Shown here piece after piece: positions 1 to 8,990 of a DNA stretch of 64,000 nucleotides. Under the pieces are notes generated by a model. That model was not told where the DNA came from. It ran no database searches and worked only from the letters and a program-made list of their open reading frames with translations. The stretch is from NCBI GenBank assembly GCA_902762905.1, contig CACWQE010000003.1, forward strand, positions 398 through 64,397. Direction: 5' to 3'. The translations under genes were made by a program, and so were the position numbers. Each line of letters begins with the position of its first letter. The stretch's first letter is position 1. This DNA is from an uncultured Lachnospiraceae bacterium. GTDB lineage: Bacteria; Bacillota; Clostridia; Lachnospirales; Lachnospiraceae.

Positions 1-246
1 TAGCCGTTGCTAATGTATATTGCGCATGCTCGCTAACATAGATTCCGGTGAAGAAGGTTGTCATGAATGAGTGCAGGTACGTGGAGTACGCCAGCACTTA
101 GTGAGCGATGGAATCGCGAACCTTAGTACTGCTGCGTGCGAGTCGTAGCGTGAGCGTGCCTGCACCATCATGACACCTTCAAAGCACCGGATTCACAACC
201 TTCAAGCATGCGCCCACACCGGTGAGAGAGACTTACGCTGTTGAAG
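1..246. ncRNA. Large structured RNA-like element, copy 1 (left end cut by window)
   Basis: This stretch has no gene but folds into nested long-range stems that are shared with a second copy at 13134-13488. Visible pairs are GCGCATGCT (22-30) with AGCATGCGC (205-213), CCGGTG (45-50) with CACCGG (185-190), GTCATG (60-65) with CATGAC (169-174), and GCAGG (73-77) with CCTGC (159-163). The most conserved primary sequence is GTACGTGGAG near 77-86, GTACTGCTGCGTGCGAG near 126-142, and ACTTACGCTG at 231-240. Several stem pairs differ from copy 2 by compensatory changes, which argues for selection on RNA or DNA structure. The element ends about 7 bases from the trxA stop codon on the minus strand. Orientation and family are unknown; it could be a structured RNA, a 3' end element, or a mobile MITE-like repeat. 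Confidence 0.5.
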
Positions 247-253
247 ATTGATA

Positions 254-562
254 TTATGCGAGCATTGCTTCGATGTCAGCCTTTGACTGTACTCCAATGC
301 TCATGTTGACTTTCTCTCCATTCTTAAATACGAGCAAAGTTGGAATCGACATCACCTTATAATCAATCGCAAGTGACGGCTCTTCATCAATGTTCACTTT
401 GCATACTTTGATCTCGGGATGTTCTTCTGCAATCTGATCTACAATTGGAGAAAGCATCTTACATGGTCCACACCATGCTGCCCAGAAATCAACCATTACA
501 GTCTGTTCCGCTTTCAATACTTCCTGTTCAAAATTATCGGTTGTTACATGTACTACTGCCAT
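254..562 (-). CDS. trxA: Thioredoxin
   Basis: This is a 102-residue cytoplasmic thioredoxin, the usual length for the family. It reduces disulfides in target proteins using the redox pair in the WCGPC motif, seen near residues 30-34 within the typical DFWAAWCGPCK context. The cis-proline region SIPTLLVFKNGE is also present. The start is set by AGGAGG eight bases upstream of ATG. No thioredoxin reductase gene is in the window. The stop codon lies a few bases from a structured RNA-like element, so the transcript may end in that element. Recognition is secure. Confidence 0.97.
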   Translation of the reverse strand: MAVVHVTTDNFEQEVLKAEQTVMVDFWAAWCGPCKMLSPIVDQIAEEHPEIKVCKVNIDEEPSLAIDYKVMSIPTLLVFKNGEKVNMSIGVQSKADIEAMLA

Positions 563-590
563 ATTCGTGTCCTCCTGTCTTCTATATTAA

Positions 591-620
591 GATATATGTT
601 ACTTATAAGTTACTGTGTAA
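591..620 (-). promoter_or_regulatory. Candidate sigma-A promoter of trxA with palindrome in spacer
   Basis: On the minus strand TTACAC (615-620) is followed after 18 bases by TATATC (591-596), upstream of trxA. The spacer contains the perfect 10-bp palindrome ACTTATAAGT at 601-610, which could bind a dimeric regulator. Both promoter boxes are weak matches, so this is tentative. Confidence 0.33.
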
Positions 621-905
621 GTGCTTTTCCTTTTCCCTATATGATCACTTCTCATTAGCATACGCCAAATTGAAATAATTATACAACTCATTGTGTGTCA
701 AATATAACATATCTGTATTCTTCTTGCAAACCATATACACAGTATATTTTTATCAATTTCCTTATGTCATCTTCTTTCTTTATTCATCCCGCCATATAAA
801 ATACAACATAAGCACGGGCAAAAGAATGCAGGATTGTTATATATTAAAATGTAAATGTTATATCAAAAGAAATCAGTTTGCGTTATATTTTTCATGCTAT
901 AAATG
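621..905. other. AT-rich intergenic stretch between divergent trxA and MATE gene
   Basis: About 285 AT-rich bases with no supported gene. It must contain the promoter of the MATE gene, but no convincing -35/-10 pair stands out; TTGTTA near 836 with TATATC near 861 has too long a spacer. The short reading frames here lack ribosome binding sites. Confidence 0.5.
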
Positions 906-920
906 AAAGGAGGGCTTATT

Positions 921-2360
921 ATGCTAAAATTAAAAACATCTAATGGTTCAAAAGATTTGACAGAGGGTAAACCAATGAACCTGATCTTAGGATTCGGTCT
1001 TCCTCTATTATTAGGATTATTATTCCAACAGTTCTACAATATGATGGATTCCATCATTGTTGGTAAAATGCTTGGCGTAAACGCTTTGGCTGCCGTTGGT
1101 TCTACTGGTTCGATCAACTTCATGATCTTAGGATTCTGTATTGGTGTCTGTAATGGTTTTGCAATCCCTGTTGCACAGACATTCGGTGCTAAAGATTCTG
1201 ATAACCTGAAACGATATATTACAAATGGTATGTGGGTATCCATCTTCTTCGCAGCAGTCTTAACCGTGATCATTGGTATACTTACCCGCAACATCTTAAT
1301 CTGGATGGATACTCCGGCATCCATCCTAGAAGATGCCTATATCTACATCTTTATTGTATTCATGGGTATCCCTGCAACATTCTTATATAATATGACATCC
1401 GGTATCCTACGTTCTCTTGGAGACAGCATAACACCACTTATCTTTCTGGTGTTCTCTTCTCTATTGAACATTGTATTAGATATCCTGCTTGTAAAACCTA
1501 TGGGAGTTGCCGGAGCCGCTGTGGCAACGGTAACTGCACAGGCAATCTCCGGTATTATCTGCCTGATCTATATGGTATACAAATACCGCTCACTTGGATT
1601 TACAAAAGCGGATTGGAAATTCAGTCCTCAACACGCATTACGCTTATGCGGCATGGGGGTTCCGATGGGATTGCAATATTCCATCACTGCAATCGGCAGT
1701 GTCATTCTCCAGACTGCAGTCAACTCTATGGGGGAGACCATTGTGGCCGCTGTGGCTGCCGGAACGAAGATCAGTATGTTTGCCTGCTGTCCATTTGACG
1801 CTATGGGCTCCACTATGGCTACTTATGGAGGACAAAATGTAGGTGCCGGCAAATTAGACCGTATTGATCGCGGGCTGAAAGATTGTATCAAATTAGGATT
1901 CGCTTATTCCATCCTTGCGCTCCTATTCATGATTGTATTCGGGCAGAAACTTGCCCTGCTATTCGTAGATGCAAAGGAAACACAGTTAATTCATTATATC
2001 TATGTATTCCTGATTGGCAACTCTGCATTCTACACACTGCTTACTTTAGTGAATGTTGTACGCTTCATGATACAGGGACTTGGCTACTCCACCTTTGCCA
2101 TCCTTGCCGGAGTATGTGAGATGATCGCCCGTGGCATTGTAGGATTCTTCTTAGTTCCTGCCTTTGGATATATCTTTGTTGCCCTTGCCAGCCCTGTCGC
2201 ATGGTTATTTGCAGATCTGTTCTTAGTACCTGCTTACTTGTATGTCATGAAACGATTACAGCGTAAATTAGATCAATCATCCCCGGATCAGAATATGAAC
2301 GGGCAACAACCACCTGCTAACTATTGCAAATCCTACAAGATGGCAGAAAAAGCATTGTAA
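921..2360 (+). CDS. MATE family efflux transporter
   Basis: A 479-residue inner membrane transporter of the multidrug and toxic compound extrusion family, which exports cationic compounds in exchange for sodium or protons. The sequence has about twelve hydrophobic segments and the family pattern GFGLPLLLGLLFQQFYNMMD near the N terminus, followed by a repeat of the same fold in the second half. An in-frame ATG exists at 903, but AAAGGAGGG at 906-914 sits six bases before ATG 921, so the latter is chosen. It stands alone, divergent from trxA, and its 3' end overlaps the convergent macrodomain gene by 28 bases. The substrate cannot be read from the sequence. Confidence 0.9.
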   Translation: MLKLKTSNGSKDLTEGKPMNLILGFGLPLLLGLLFQQFYNMMDSIIVGKMLGVNALAAVGSTGSINFMILGFCIGVCNGFAIPVAQTFGAKDSDNLKRYITNGMWVSIFFAAVLTVIIGILTRNILIWMDTPASILEDAYIYIFIVFMGIPATFLYNMTSGILRSLGDSITPLIFLVFSSLLNIVLDILLVKPMGVAGAAVATVTAQAISGIICLIYMVYKYRSLGFTKADWKFSPQHALRLCGMGVPMGLQYSITAIGSVILQTAVNSMGETIVAAVAAGTKISMFACCPFDAMGSTMATYGGQNVGAGKLDRIDRGLKDCIKLGFAYSILALLFMIVFGQKLALLFVDAKETQLIHYIYVFLIGNSAFYTLLTLVNVVRFMIQGLGYSTFAILAGVCEMIARGIVGFFLVPAFGYIFVALASPVAWLFADLFLVPAYLYVMKRLQRKLDQSSPDQNMNGQQPPANYCKSYKMAEKAL

Positions 2361-3238
2361 TTATCGGCTTCTCCCACTTCTGAATAGATTGCAAATATAA
2401 CGGCTTTGAATGAATGTTCACATTCGTTCAGAGCCTTTTTAAATGCGTTCACAACCATCTGCGGAGAATTGCCATAGATTCCACAGCCAAATGCTCCTAG
2501 CACCAGAATATCTACATGATTCCGAACTGCCGTCCGAATTACCACACCGGCCCGCCGTTCCATTACATTCTCTATATTCTCCTGATTTGCTAGCGGTTTC
2601 ATCAGATTCTTATGTTCCTCATCCCACTTTCGAATCCTCACATTAGGCGGTGCGCAGGTAATCACATCAAATGTATATCTATCCATCTCACTTAACAGCA
2701 TTCCTCCCGGTGCATCGTCCCGAATCCCCACAATCCCAGGAAGATAGACACAGGTATCCGAATAATATGGATCACCGGTTCTTTGATGCTGATCATAAAA
2801 CATCTTTCTAACTTTATGCTGCTGAAGGCATGGATATAAAGTAGAACATCGACACAAACTCTCTTCCTGTCCTACCCCTCCCCGGATCACACCACCACCC
2901 GGATTCGTTCCCGATGCAAAATGTAACACTGCCACACGTCTTTGCGGATATGCAGTCTTCATACGCCGTACTGCCTCTAAGGATCGTTCCTGTGTAACGA
3001 ATATATTATCTTGATTCGTCTGACAACGCCATCTTCTTATCTTCGGCAAGCCAGTCCTGTCCTTCTTTATCCTGCTCCGCAATTGCCGCTTCCATGACGT
3101 TCCATTCTTATATTGATAACATCTGGTCCGCGCTCTGGTCTGCCGGATAGCATGTGACAATATAATATCCTGTTCACATAGTTCTAACGTCTCCTCAAAA
3201 CCTGCGATTCTTCTGTCCCTGTCCTGTAAATATCCCAT
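2333..3238 (-). CDS. Bacterial-type poly(ADP-ribose) glycohydrolase-like macrodomain protein (TIGR02452 family)
   Basis: A protein of about 301 residues in the TIGR02452/DUF2263 family, related to bacterial PARG macrodomains that hydrolyse ADP-ribose chains or bind ADP-ribose. The diagnostic loop is present: NPGGGV, seven residues after the GGG, then QEE (GGG-x7-QEE), followed by SLCRCSTLYPCL. The glutamate pair of QEE is the catalytic site in characterised PARGs. A TTG codon at 3259 is in frame, but AGAAGGAGG lies eight bases before ATG 3238, which is used here. No ADP-ribosyltransferase partner is visible nearby, so the physiological substrate is unknown. It ends convergently inside the MATE gene end. 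Confidence 0.85.
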   Translation of the reverse strand: MGYLQDRDRRIAGFEETLELCEQDIILSHAIRQTRARTRCYQYKNGTSWKRQLRSRIKKDRTGLPKIRRWRCQTNQDNIFVTQERSLEAVRRMKTAYPQRRVAVLHFASGTNPGGGVIRGGVGQEESLCRCSTLYPCLQQHKVRKMFYDQHQRTGDPYYSDTCVYLPGIVGIRDDAPGGMLLSEMDRYTFDVITCAPPNVRIRKWDEEHKNLMKPLANQENIENVMERRAGVVIRTAVRNHVDILVLGAFGCGIYGNSPQMVVNAFKKALNECEHSFKAVIFAIYSEVGEADNYNAFSAIL

Positions 3239-3450
3239 ATCTGTATCCTCCTTCTGCAAAGCTTATTGCAACCGATCTCCCTAAACCACAATGATTTCAT
3301 TGTGTTACGTTTTTCAATTAAAGAGTCTATTTTCTTTACAAAAAGAGCATACCAAAACTAAAGTCCCATAAATGGGACTTCAAAACAGAAATGATATAAA
3401 TTTTACAAATAACATTCAATGCTTAATATCAAGTAAATGGACTTTGGCTC

Positions 3451-3483
3451 AAAAAAGAAGTGCTGTCGCACTGACAACACTTC
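3451..3483 (-). terminator. Intrinsic terminator after the CpXC gene
   Basis: Reading the minus strand, GAAGTGTTGTC pairs with GACAGCACTTC and is followed by TTTTTT, right after the stop codon of the 3493-4191 gene. A further small hairpin, AAGTCCC/GGGACTT, lies at 3361-3380. Confidence 0.8.
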
Positions 3484-3492
3484 CATCATCTT

Positions 3493-4191
3493 CTACTGTT
3501 CCGGTGTTTGCATACCATCCATGCGCGTCGTCATAACATCCATCGCCCATGGTGCACTGATCTGAATAAAACCTTCTCCGGTCTTTTCTTCTACCAGATC
3601 ATGTAATTTGTCTTTCATGTCTTCATAGATATCCATGTTGATATCCGCAATGACAGGCTTCTTGTTATCGAAGATCAATACCCACTGATATCCCTCTCCG
3701 GATGACTTCTTATCAAAATACAATCCTAAGATCTTGCTATCTTTGGCAATGTTCTTCTTAAATGCCGGCACATAGACAAGTTTCATCGTCTCAATGTAAC
3801 GGTCATCCAGTCCCTCATCAAAGATCAGTACCTTCTCACGCAATTCATTGTCGTTGCGTACGATCCGGTATGTATATCCGCCCTGTGCTAAACGCAGGCG
3901 GTTATCCGTCTTCAATTTCTCATTATACTCTGCAACTTCTGCTTTCTCTTCCTCTTCTAATCTTGGTGCTAACCAGATCAGGAACTTCTGCTCCATATCA
4001 TTATATAAGCACTTATATGCAATCGGAAATGAGATCTTGCAGTCTTCACAGGTTGCCTTGAAAAATGTATTCTTAAGTACTTTCTCTTTCTGCTCTATAT
4101 CATAAGGAATATCAATACTATCCCATACATCAATCGGAATCATCTTGCCACACTTTGGACATGCTATTGTTTGTTTCGTAATCTCTGACAT
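3493..4191 (-). CDS. CpXC domain protein
   Basis: A 232-residue soluble protein with an N-terminal CpXC domain: CPKCGK near residues 11-16 and CEDCK near residue 49 form a zinc-ribbon-like four-cysteine site. The remaining part, from about residue 100, has no motif that I recognise, apart from the general CpXC family arrangement. The family is common in Firmicutes and has no established function. The start has AGAAGGAG seven bases upstream. It is a single-gene unit with its own terminator, between the macrodomain gene and pyruvate kinase. Confidence 0.8.
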   Translation of the reverse strand: MSEITKQTIACPKCGKMIPIDVWDSIDIPYDIEQKEKVLKNTFFKATCEDCKISFPIAYKCLYNDMEQKFLIWLAPRLEEEEKAEVAEYNEKLKTDNRLRLAQGGYTYRIVRNDNELREKVLIFDEGLDDRYIETMKLVYVPAFKKNIAKDSKILGLYFDKKSSGEGYQWVLIFDNKKPVIADINMDIYEDMKDKLHDLVEEKTGEGFIQISAPWAMDVMTTRMDGMQTPEQ

Positions 4192-4265
4192 TCATTTTCT
4201 CCTTCTAGTGTAAATACATTTACTCAATTATAAGACGAATTGTACAATAACACAAGTTTATAAAA

Positions 4266-6026
4266 TTATTGTACGTCCGAAATGTCAGAAGATACGATTC
4301 CTTTCTCCGCATCTATAGTAACAACCGCACCAGACTTCAAAATATCTGTTGCATTCTTGGCACCTAAAATAACCGGAATATCCAAGCTCAGTCCTACAAT
4401 ACCTGCGTGAGAATTATGTCCTTCATTCTCTACGATAATACCAGACGCCTGACGAAGATCATCCATAATATCATTGCTTGTCTCTGGCAATACGATGATA
4501 TCTCCTTCTTTGAAGTTATCAATGATCTCCATCTCATCTTTGCCGACGCAAAGACTTGCCGTTGTCTTACGATTGTTCACACCACGGCCTTTTACCAATA
4601 TATGTCCTACTACATGTACCTTAATAAGGTTCGTTGTACCCGATACCCCAAGCGGAACACCTGCCGTAATAACCGTAATCTCTCCCTGTTTTACATAGTG
4701 TTTCTTCTCTGCCTGCTGAATCGCATGTTCAAACAGATCATCGGTATTTGTCTTTTCCTCCACCATCAAAGGAATCACGCCCCACGAAAGATTCAACTGT
4801 CTCCATACATTCTCATACGGGCTGCATCCAATGATCGGACATGCCGGACGATATTTGGAGATCATACGTGCGGTCTTACCAGACTTCGTAACTGTAACGA
4901 TGGCAGATGCATTCAGATCCATTGCTGTGGTACAGGTTGCATGTGCGATCGCGTTCGTAATATCCGGATTCACAAGACTCTCTCTATTATTAAATCTCTT
5001 TACCAGATCAATATCTGCCTCTGTGCGCTCTGCAATACGCACCATTGTCTTAAGTGCTTCCACTGGATACAATCCCGCTGCCGTCTCACCGGACAACATA
5101 ATAGCAGAAGTTCCATCATAGATCGCATTGGCAACATCCGTTGCTTCTGCTCTTGTCGGTCTTGGATTCTTCATCATGGAATCTAACATCTGTGTCGCCG
5201 TAATGACAATCTTCTCGGCATTATATACTTTCTTAATGATCATCTTCTGGATAGATGGCACTTCCTCAAATGGAATCTCCACACCCATGTCACCACGGGC
5301 GATCATAACACCATCGGATACCCGGATGATCTCGTCAATATTATCAACACCCTGCATATTCTCAATCTTCGCAATAATGTTAATGGAATTACAATTATGC
5401 TGGCTTAAGATATCCCGGATCTCTAAAATATCATCTGCACTTCTTACAAAAGAAGCTGCAATGAAATCAAAGCCCTGTTCGATACCAAAAATGATATCAT
5501 CCCGGTCCTTCTCACTCACATATGGCATAGAAAGGGCAACATTTGGCACATTAACACCCTTGTGATTCGATACCGGTCCACCATTCTCTACTACACAGAT
5601 AATATCCGTCTCTGTGATCGTCTCCACACGCATGGAGATCAAGCCATCATCGATCAGAATTCTGGTTCCGACTTTGACATCATTTACCAGATCCTTGTAT
5701 GTGATTGATACAATTGTATCGTCACCTTCTACTTCTCTGGTCGTCAGAGTAAATTCCTGACCATTCTTTAACTCAACTTTTCCAGACTTGAAATTCTTAA
5801 CACGGATCTCCGGTCCTTTTGTATCTAATAATGCAGCAATCGGAAGTCCTAATTCCACTCTGATCCTCTGCACACGCTCCAAATTCTTCTTATGCTGTGC
5901 ATGATCTCCATGTGAGAAATTAAATCTCGCCACATTCATACCCTGTATCATCAATTCTCTTAAGACCTGATCGTCTTCGGTCGCTGGTCCTAATGTACAT
6001 ATAATCTTTGTTTTACGCATATTCAT
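4266..6026 (-). CDS. pyk: Pyruvate kinase with C-terminal PEP-utilising domain
   Basis: A 586-residue glycolytic enzyme converting phosphoenolpyruvate and ADP to pyruvate and ATP. The N terminus KTKIICTLGPA, the active-site region MIARGDMGVE, and the ATQMLDSM block are all intact. It is about 110 residues longer than enterobacterial enzymes; the extra C-terminal part carries ENEGHNSHAGIVG, the mobile PEP-utiliser/His domain typical of Bacillus and clostridial pyruvate kinases. AGGGAG precedes the ATG by six bases. A second in-frame ATG two codons later is possible. It appears monocistronic; an AT-rich hairpin GTACAATAA/TTATTGTAC lies just past the stop. Confidence 0.97.
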   Translation of the reverse strand: MNMRKTKIICTLGPATEDDQVLRELMIQGMNVARFNFSHGDHAQHKKNLERVQRIRVELGLPIAALLDTKGPEIRVKNFKSGKVELKNGQEFTLTTREVEGDDTIVSITYKDLVNDVKVGTRILIDDGLISMRVETITETDIICVVENGGPVSNHKGVNVPNVALSMPYVSEKDRDDIIFGIEQGFDFIAASFVRSADDILEIRDILSQHNCNSINIIAKIENMQGVDNIDEIIRVSDGVMIARGDMGVEIPFEEVPSIQKMIIKKVYNAEKIVITATQMLDSMMKNPRPTRAEATDVANAIYDGTSAIMLSGETAAGLYPVEALKTMVRIAERTEADIDLVKRFNNRESLVNPDITNAIAHATCTTAMDLNASAIVTVTKSGKTARMISKYRPACPIIGCSPYENVWRQLNLSWGVIPLMVEEKTNTDDLFEHAIQQAEKKHYVKQGEITVITAGVPLGVSGTTNLIKVHVVGHILVKGRGVNNRKTTASLCVGKDEMEIIDNFKEGDIIVLPETSNDIMDDLRQASGIIVENEGHNSHAGIVGLSLDIPVILGAKNATDILKSGAVVTIDAEKGIVSSDISDVQ

Positions 6027-6170
6027 ACTTATCTCCCTGTCGTGCTTACTGCACGCATTATCCTTTCTTAAGGTGCTTATCTTTCCTACTGTTGAACCGT
6101 AATTATTTTACAACAAACTCTCTATGCATTACAAGTTAAATTTGGGAAAACTCCGATTCTTAGTTAAACC

Positions 6171-7046
6171 TTATCTGGTCTTACTTTTAATCCATTCCCA
6201 GATCTTTGACTTTCCCTCTATATTTCCATTTGCAAACAATGCCTCATATTCTTCCTTGGTCAGATTCTCTTTTAACATTTCTTTCCCATTCGCATCTACC
6301 ACTGCAGTCGACTCATCCACGAAACAAAGGGGTGGAAACATCACGCACCACCAGTTCTGTCCTTCTGCCTTACCGATATCTACCCGGAGTGCCTGATATT
6401 TTCCTGCCGGAAATGTCAGATCTCCATATGTCTTCGCTGGGAACTCTTCTTCCGTAACATACACCTTAGCCGGATAATCATAACCCTGTTCCGTAATTGT
6501 ATTGACCGCTGTCGTATAGATATTCTGCAGATTGGCAACAATCACCTGCTTGCTTTCGCTCACATCTGCACACTCCTCTAGCAACGGCTTTAACATGGTT
6601 ACCACATCCTCTTTCACCGCCATTTTGAGTGCCTGATCTTCCTCTGTATCACTGTTGGCTCTGACATGGAATCGCAGAATACCGGAATACGGCGTTCCCT
6701 CGTCAATCCCTCCATCTGTTCCGTCCATCATCAATACATCACCGTTTGACCCTGATTTTTCAAACAGACTTCCAAGCACCGCTTCTTCCACAGAATCCAC
6801 TTCTCCATTTTCAATCTTCTCAAATGCAGACTGAACGGTTTCATTAATCGTGTCATAATTAACCGCAGTTAAATTATCTTCTCCTCCATATGCTTTTGAT
6901 ACCTCGTTGAAACTATTGGCTACGGCAAGCAGCGTCTGTGTGATACCGCCTTCCTTATGCTTATTATAGTAAGACCATGTCGTGACCAACAGGCCCCCCA
7001 TAATTCCAATCAACATAGCTGCAACAATATCCCGAAACACTTTCAT
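6171..7046 (-). CDS. spoIIR: Stage II sporulation protein R
   Basis: A 291-residue secreted signalling protein. In the family, SpoIIR is made in the forespore under sigma-F and triggers SpoIIGA to process pro-sigma-E in the mother cell. The N terminus has one hydrophobic signal/anchor segment (residues 8-26). The central LRFHVRANSD and the C-terminal GQNWWCVMFPPLCF signatures are diagnostic. The stretch between residues 30 and 115 is a family-variable linker rich in acidic residues and glycine. AAGGAAGG precedes the ATG. It lies 58 bases downstream of the ger operon, which supports a sporulation neighbourhood. It is direct evidence that the organism can form endospores or descends from spore formers. 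Confidence 0.93.
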   Translation of the reverse strand: MKVFRDIVAAMLIGIMGGLLVTTWSYYNKHKEGGITQTLLAVANSFNEVSKAYGGEDNLTAVNYDTINETVQSAFEKIENGEVDSVEEAVLGSLFEKSGSNGDVLMMDGTDGGIDEGTPYSGILRFHVRANSDTEEDQALKMAVKEDVVTMLKPLLEECADVSESKQVIVANLQNIYTTAVNTITEQGYDYPAKVYVTEEEFPAKTYGDLTFPAGKYQALRVDIGKAEGQNWWCVMFPPLCFVDESTAVVDANGKEMLKENLTKEEYEALFANGNIEGKSKIWEWIKSKTR

Positions 7047-7082
7047 AGATAAATCCTTCCTTATATTTGTTATTTATCAAAG

Positions 7083-7110
7083 AGTATTTCCTGTCTTATC
7101 TAATTTATTC
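7083..7110 (-). promoter_or_regulatory. Possible sigma-F promoter of spoIIR
   Basis: On the minus strand GAATA (7106-7110) precedes GGAAATACT (7083-7091) by 14 bases. The second box fits the sigma-F -10 pattern GGnnAnAnT; the -35 box and spacer are off consensus, so support is limited. spoIIR is a sigma-F gene in Bacillus. Confidence 0.3.
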
Positions 7111-8964
7111 AATATTAGGATTTTGGTACCTTGTCTTTGCCAATTGAATCTGAAACCCCTGCGATACCTTTGTCAGCCTGCATGGATACAGCTCATCGCC
7201 CTCTCTAATATATTTAAGATAATCTTTTATCCACGGCACCCGCTTATTCCCCGAATCAAATGCCTGCACCAGATCACTCACATAGGTGCCGACCGGTGTC
7301 TGTGCATCTTCCGCATATGTCAGCCAGTCGTCCATCTGTTCTAATAACAAGACCGGGCATGTCTTTGCAATCTCCTCATTCGCATCCATTTCATATAAAA
7401 ATGCTGTCATATCCTCTATGCTTTCAAATGCCTGCATATCCCATAATACAGCTTTGACATGAGCAATCGAAAGATCCTTTCCTCTACACTGTTCATATAT
7501 ATCCTGCAATGTAGTTAGATTCTCTACCTCAAAATCATAGATATTCTCCACCTGGCTCTGCTCTCCGATGCGATGCTCTTTTGCGACCCCGAGATAGATA
7601 TGATATGGCATTTTCTCTCCCTTGCTGACCATCAGCATCGTTGCATAATCCCGTTGTTCTACATTACGCATGTCACTTCCGCAGCCGGTAAGGACAATAC
7701 AGACAAAACAACCGGCAAAGATCCACATACAAATCTTCTCTGTGACAGTAAGTCCTTTCTGTTTCCTTTTTCTACGTTGTCTACGCTCCTTCATCCGGTG
7801 TTTCCGGCTGTCATTCTTCTTCCACGTCTTACGATCCATCATCCGCTCTGTTTTCTTCTTACCGGAATCCACCTTTCTCTGTTTCATCAGATGATCCAAG
7901 ACGGGAAGCACAATAGAAAGCGGCAGATCGATACATGCCCCATACCACACAAACCATACAATACTGACATCATATTTCGGAAACCGGTACGCAACAAACA
8001 AAGCAAATGCTAGTGCCGCTAACATCACCCAGCAGATTCCCTTTTCCCCAAATGCAGTCCGGTATGAACGTCCCACAAAGAACAGTGTATTACAAATCAG
8101 CACAAAACATCCGGTCATAAAAAACCAGATCATCAACATATCAAACCGTTCCAATATATCAAATGGCATACGAATATAACGCATAATGGAGATCATCACC
8201 ATCTCTTCTCCAGCCGCCCCGTGAATCCCATAAATGCCGGCAATCACCATCGTAAGAAAAGTCACAAGCAGCAACGTCACAAGCAGACCGCCATAAGAAG
8301 CCAGCGTGGAATTTCTCTTATTATATGCCTTTTTTAACTGCAGATAATTTTCTGCCGGTAACACACATGCCAACAGCAAAAATGCGTATAATAACATTTT
8401 ACCGACAGACATATCTCCCTTTGGAACCCATACATTCCAGCTTATCTCCCGAAAACCAAATGCGAGCATTACAATAAACGGAACAAATGTCACCCAGAAT
8501 ACCATCTCATGAATCCGTGCAACTTTCTCCATGCTGTGATTAGCACCATAAAATGCTACCAATAAAAGAGGAAGTACAACCAGCAGGTTAGATATATTCC
8601 CTGCTCCGCCTTTCCTCATAAAGGGAACCTGTGCCTCCCCTAATATGGTAACTGCCAGCAGAATATAAAATGCTAACCGGATACTAAGACGCAGTACCTG
8701 TATTCCTGCAATACATTTACTTCCCCGCCTATCATTCTCTACTGAATCCTCCCGGCCAGGCGGTACAATATACCTTCCTACCCCATAGAGCACACTGCTA
8801 TATACAATTGCCAGAAGCAAAAATATTCCAAGCCCCCATACCATATTACTACCAAATAATCTTGCCGCCAGATATGGCAGCACAAAGATACAGCTTGCAA
8901 ATACAGGAAGTACGAGTGTACGCCTGACCTGTTTTTCGGATATCCAACCATTTTCACTGAACAT
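7105..8964 (-). CDS. Spore germination permease GerAB fused to a GerAC-like lipoprotein domain
   Basis: A polypeptide of about 619 residues joining two germinant-receptor subunits. The first 370 residues are a GerAB-type amino acid/polyamine permease with about ten membrane segments. A very basic linker follows, then a membrane segment ending in VLTGCGS, a lipobox-like site, and about 190 residues that resemble the N-terminal domain of GerAC. The C-terminal GerAC domain is missing. An upstream ATG at 8994 overlaps the gerAA stop, but AGAAGGGAG six bases before ATG 8964 marks the better start. Family knowledge places these subunits in the spore inner membrane. Whether the lipobox can be processed in the middle of a fusion is unclear. 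Confidence 0.8.
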   Translation of the reverse strand: MFSENGWISEKQVRRTLVLPVFASCIFVLPYLAARLFGSNMVWGLGIFLLLAIVYSSVLYGVGRYIVPPGREDSVENDRRGSKCIAGIQVLRLSIRLAFYILLAVTILGEAQVPFMRKGGAGNISNLLVVLPLLLVAFYGANHSMEKVARIHEMVFWVTFVPFIVMLAFGFREISWNVWVPKGDMSVGKMLLYAFLLLACVLPAENYLQLKKAYNKRNSTLASYGGLLVTLLLVTFLTMVIAGIYGIHGAAGEEMVMISIMRYIRMPFDILERFDMLMIWFFMTGCFVLICNTLFFVGRSYRTAFGEKGICWVMLAALAFALFVAYRFPKYDVSIVWFVWYGACIDLPLSIVLPVLDHLMKQRKVDSGKKKTERMMDRKTWKKNDSRKHRMKERRQRRKRKQKGLTVTEKICMWIFAGCFVCIVLTGCGSDMRNVEQRDYATMLMVSKGEKMPYHIYLGVAKEHRIGEQSQVENIYDFEVENLTTLQDIYEQCRGKDLSIAHVKAVLWDMQAFESIEDMTAFLYEMDANEEIAKTCPVLLLEQMDDWLTYAEDAQTPVGTYVSDLVQAFDSGNKRVPWIKDYLKYIREGDELYPCRLTKVSQGFQIQLAKTRYQNPNIE

Positions 8965-8990
8965 AACATTCTCCCTTCTCTCGTTTTCTA

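Noticed and set aside
2361..2368. GCCGATAA on the minus strand
   Set aside because: It lies within the end of a coding region and has no -35 box at the right spacing.
4407..5186. 259-codon plus-strand open frame
   Set aside because: It lies fully antisense to the well-conserved pyruvate kinase, has no ribosome binding site and a cysteine/arginine-rich random composition.
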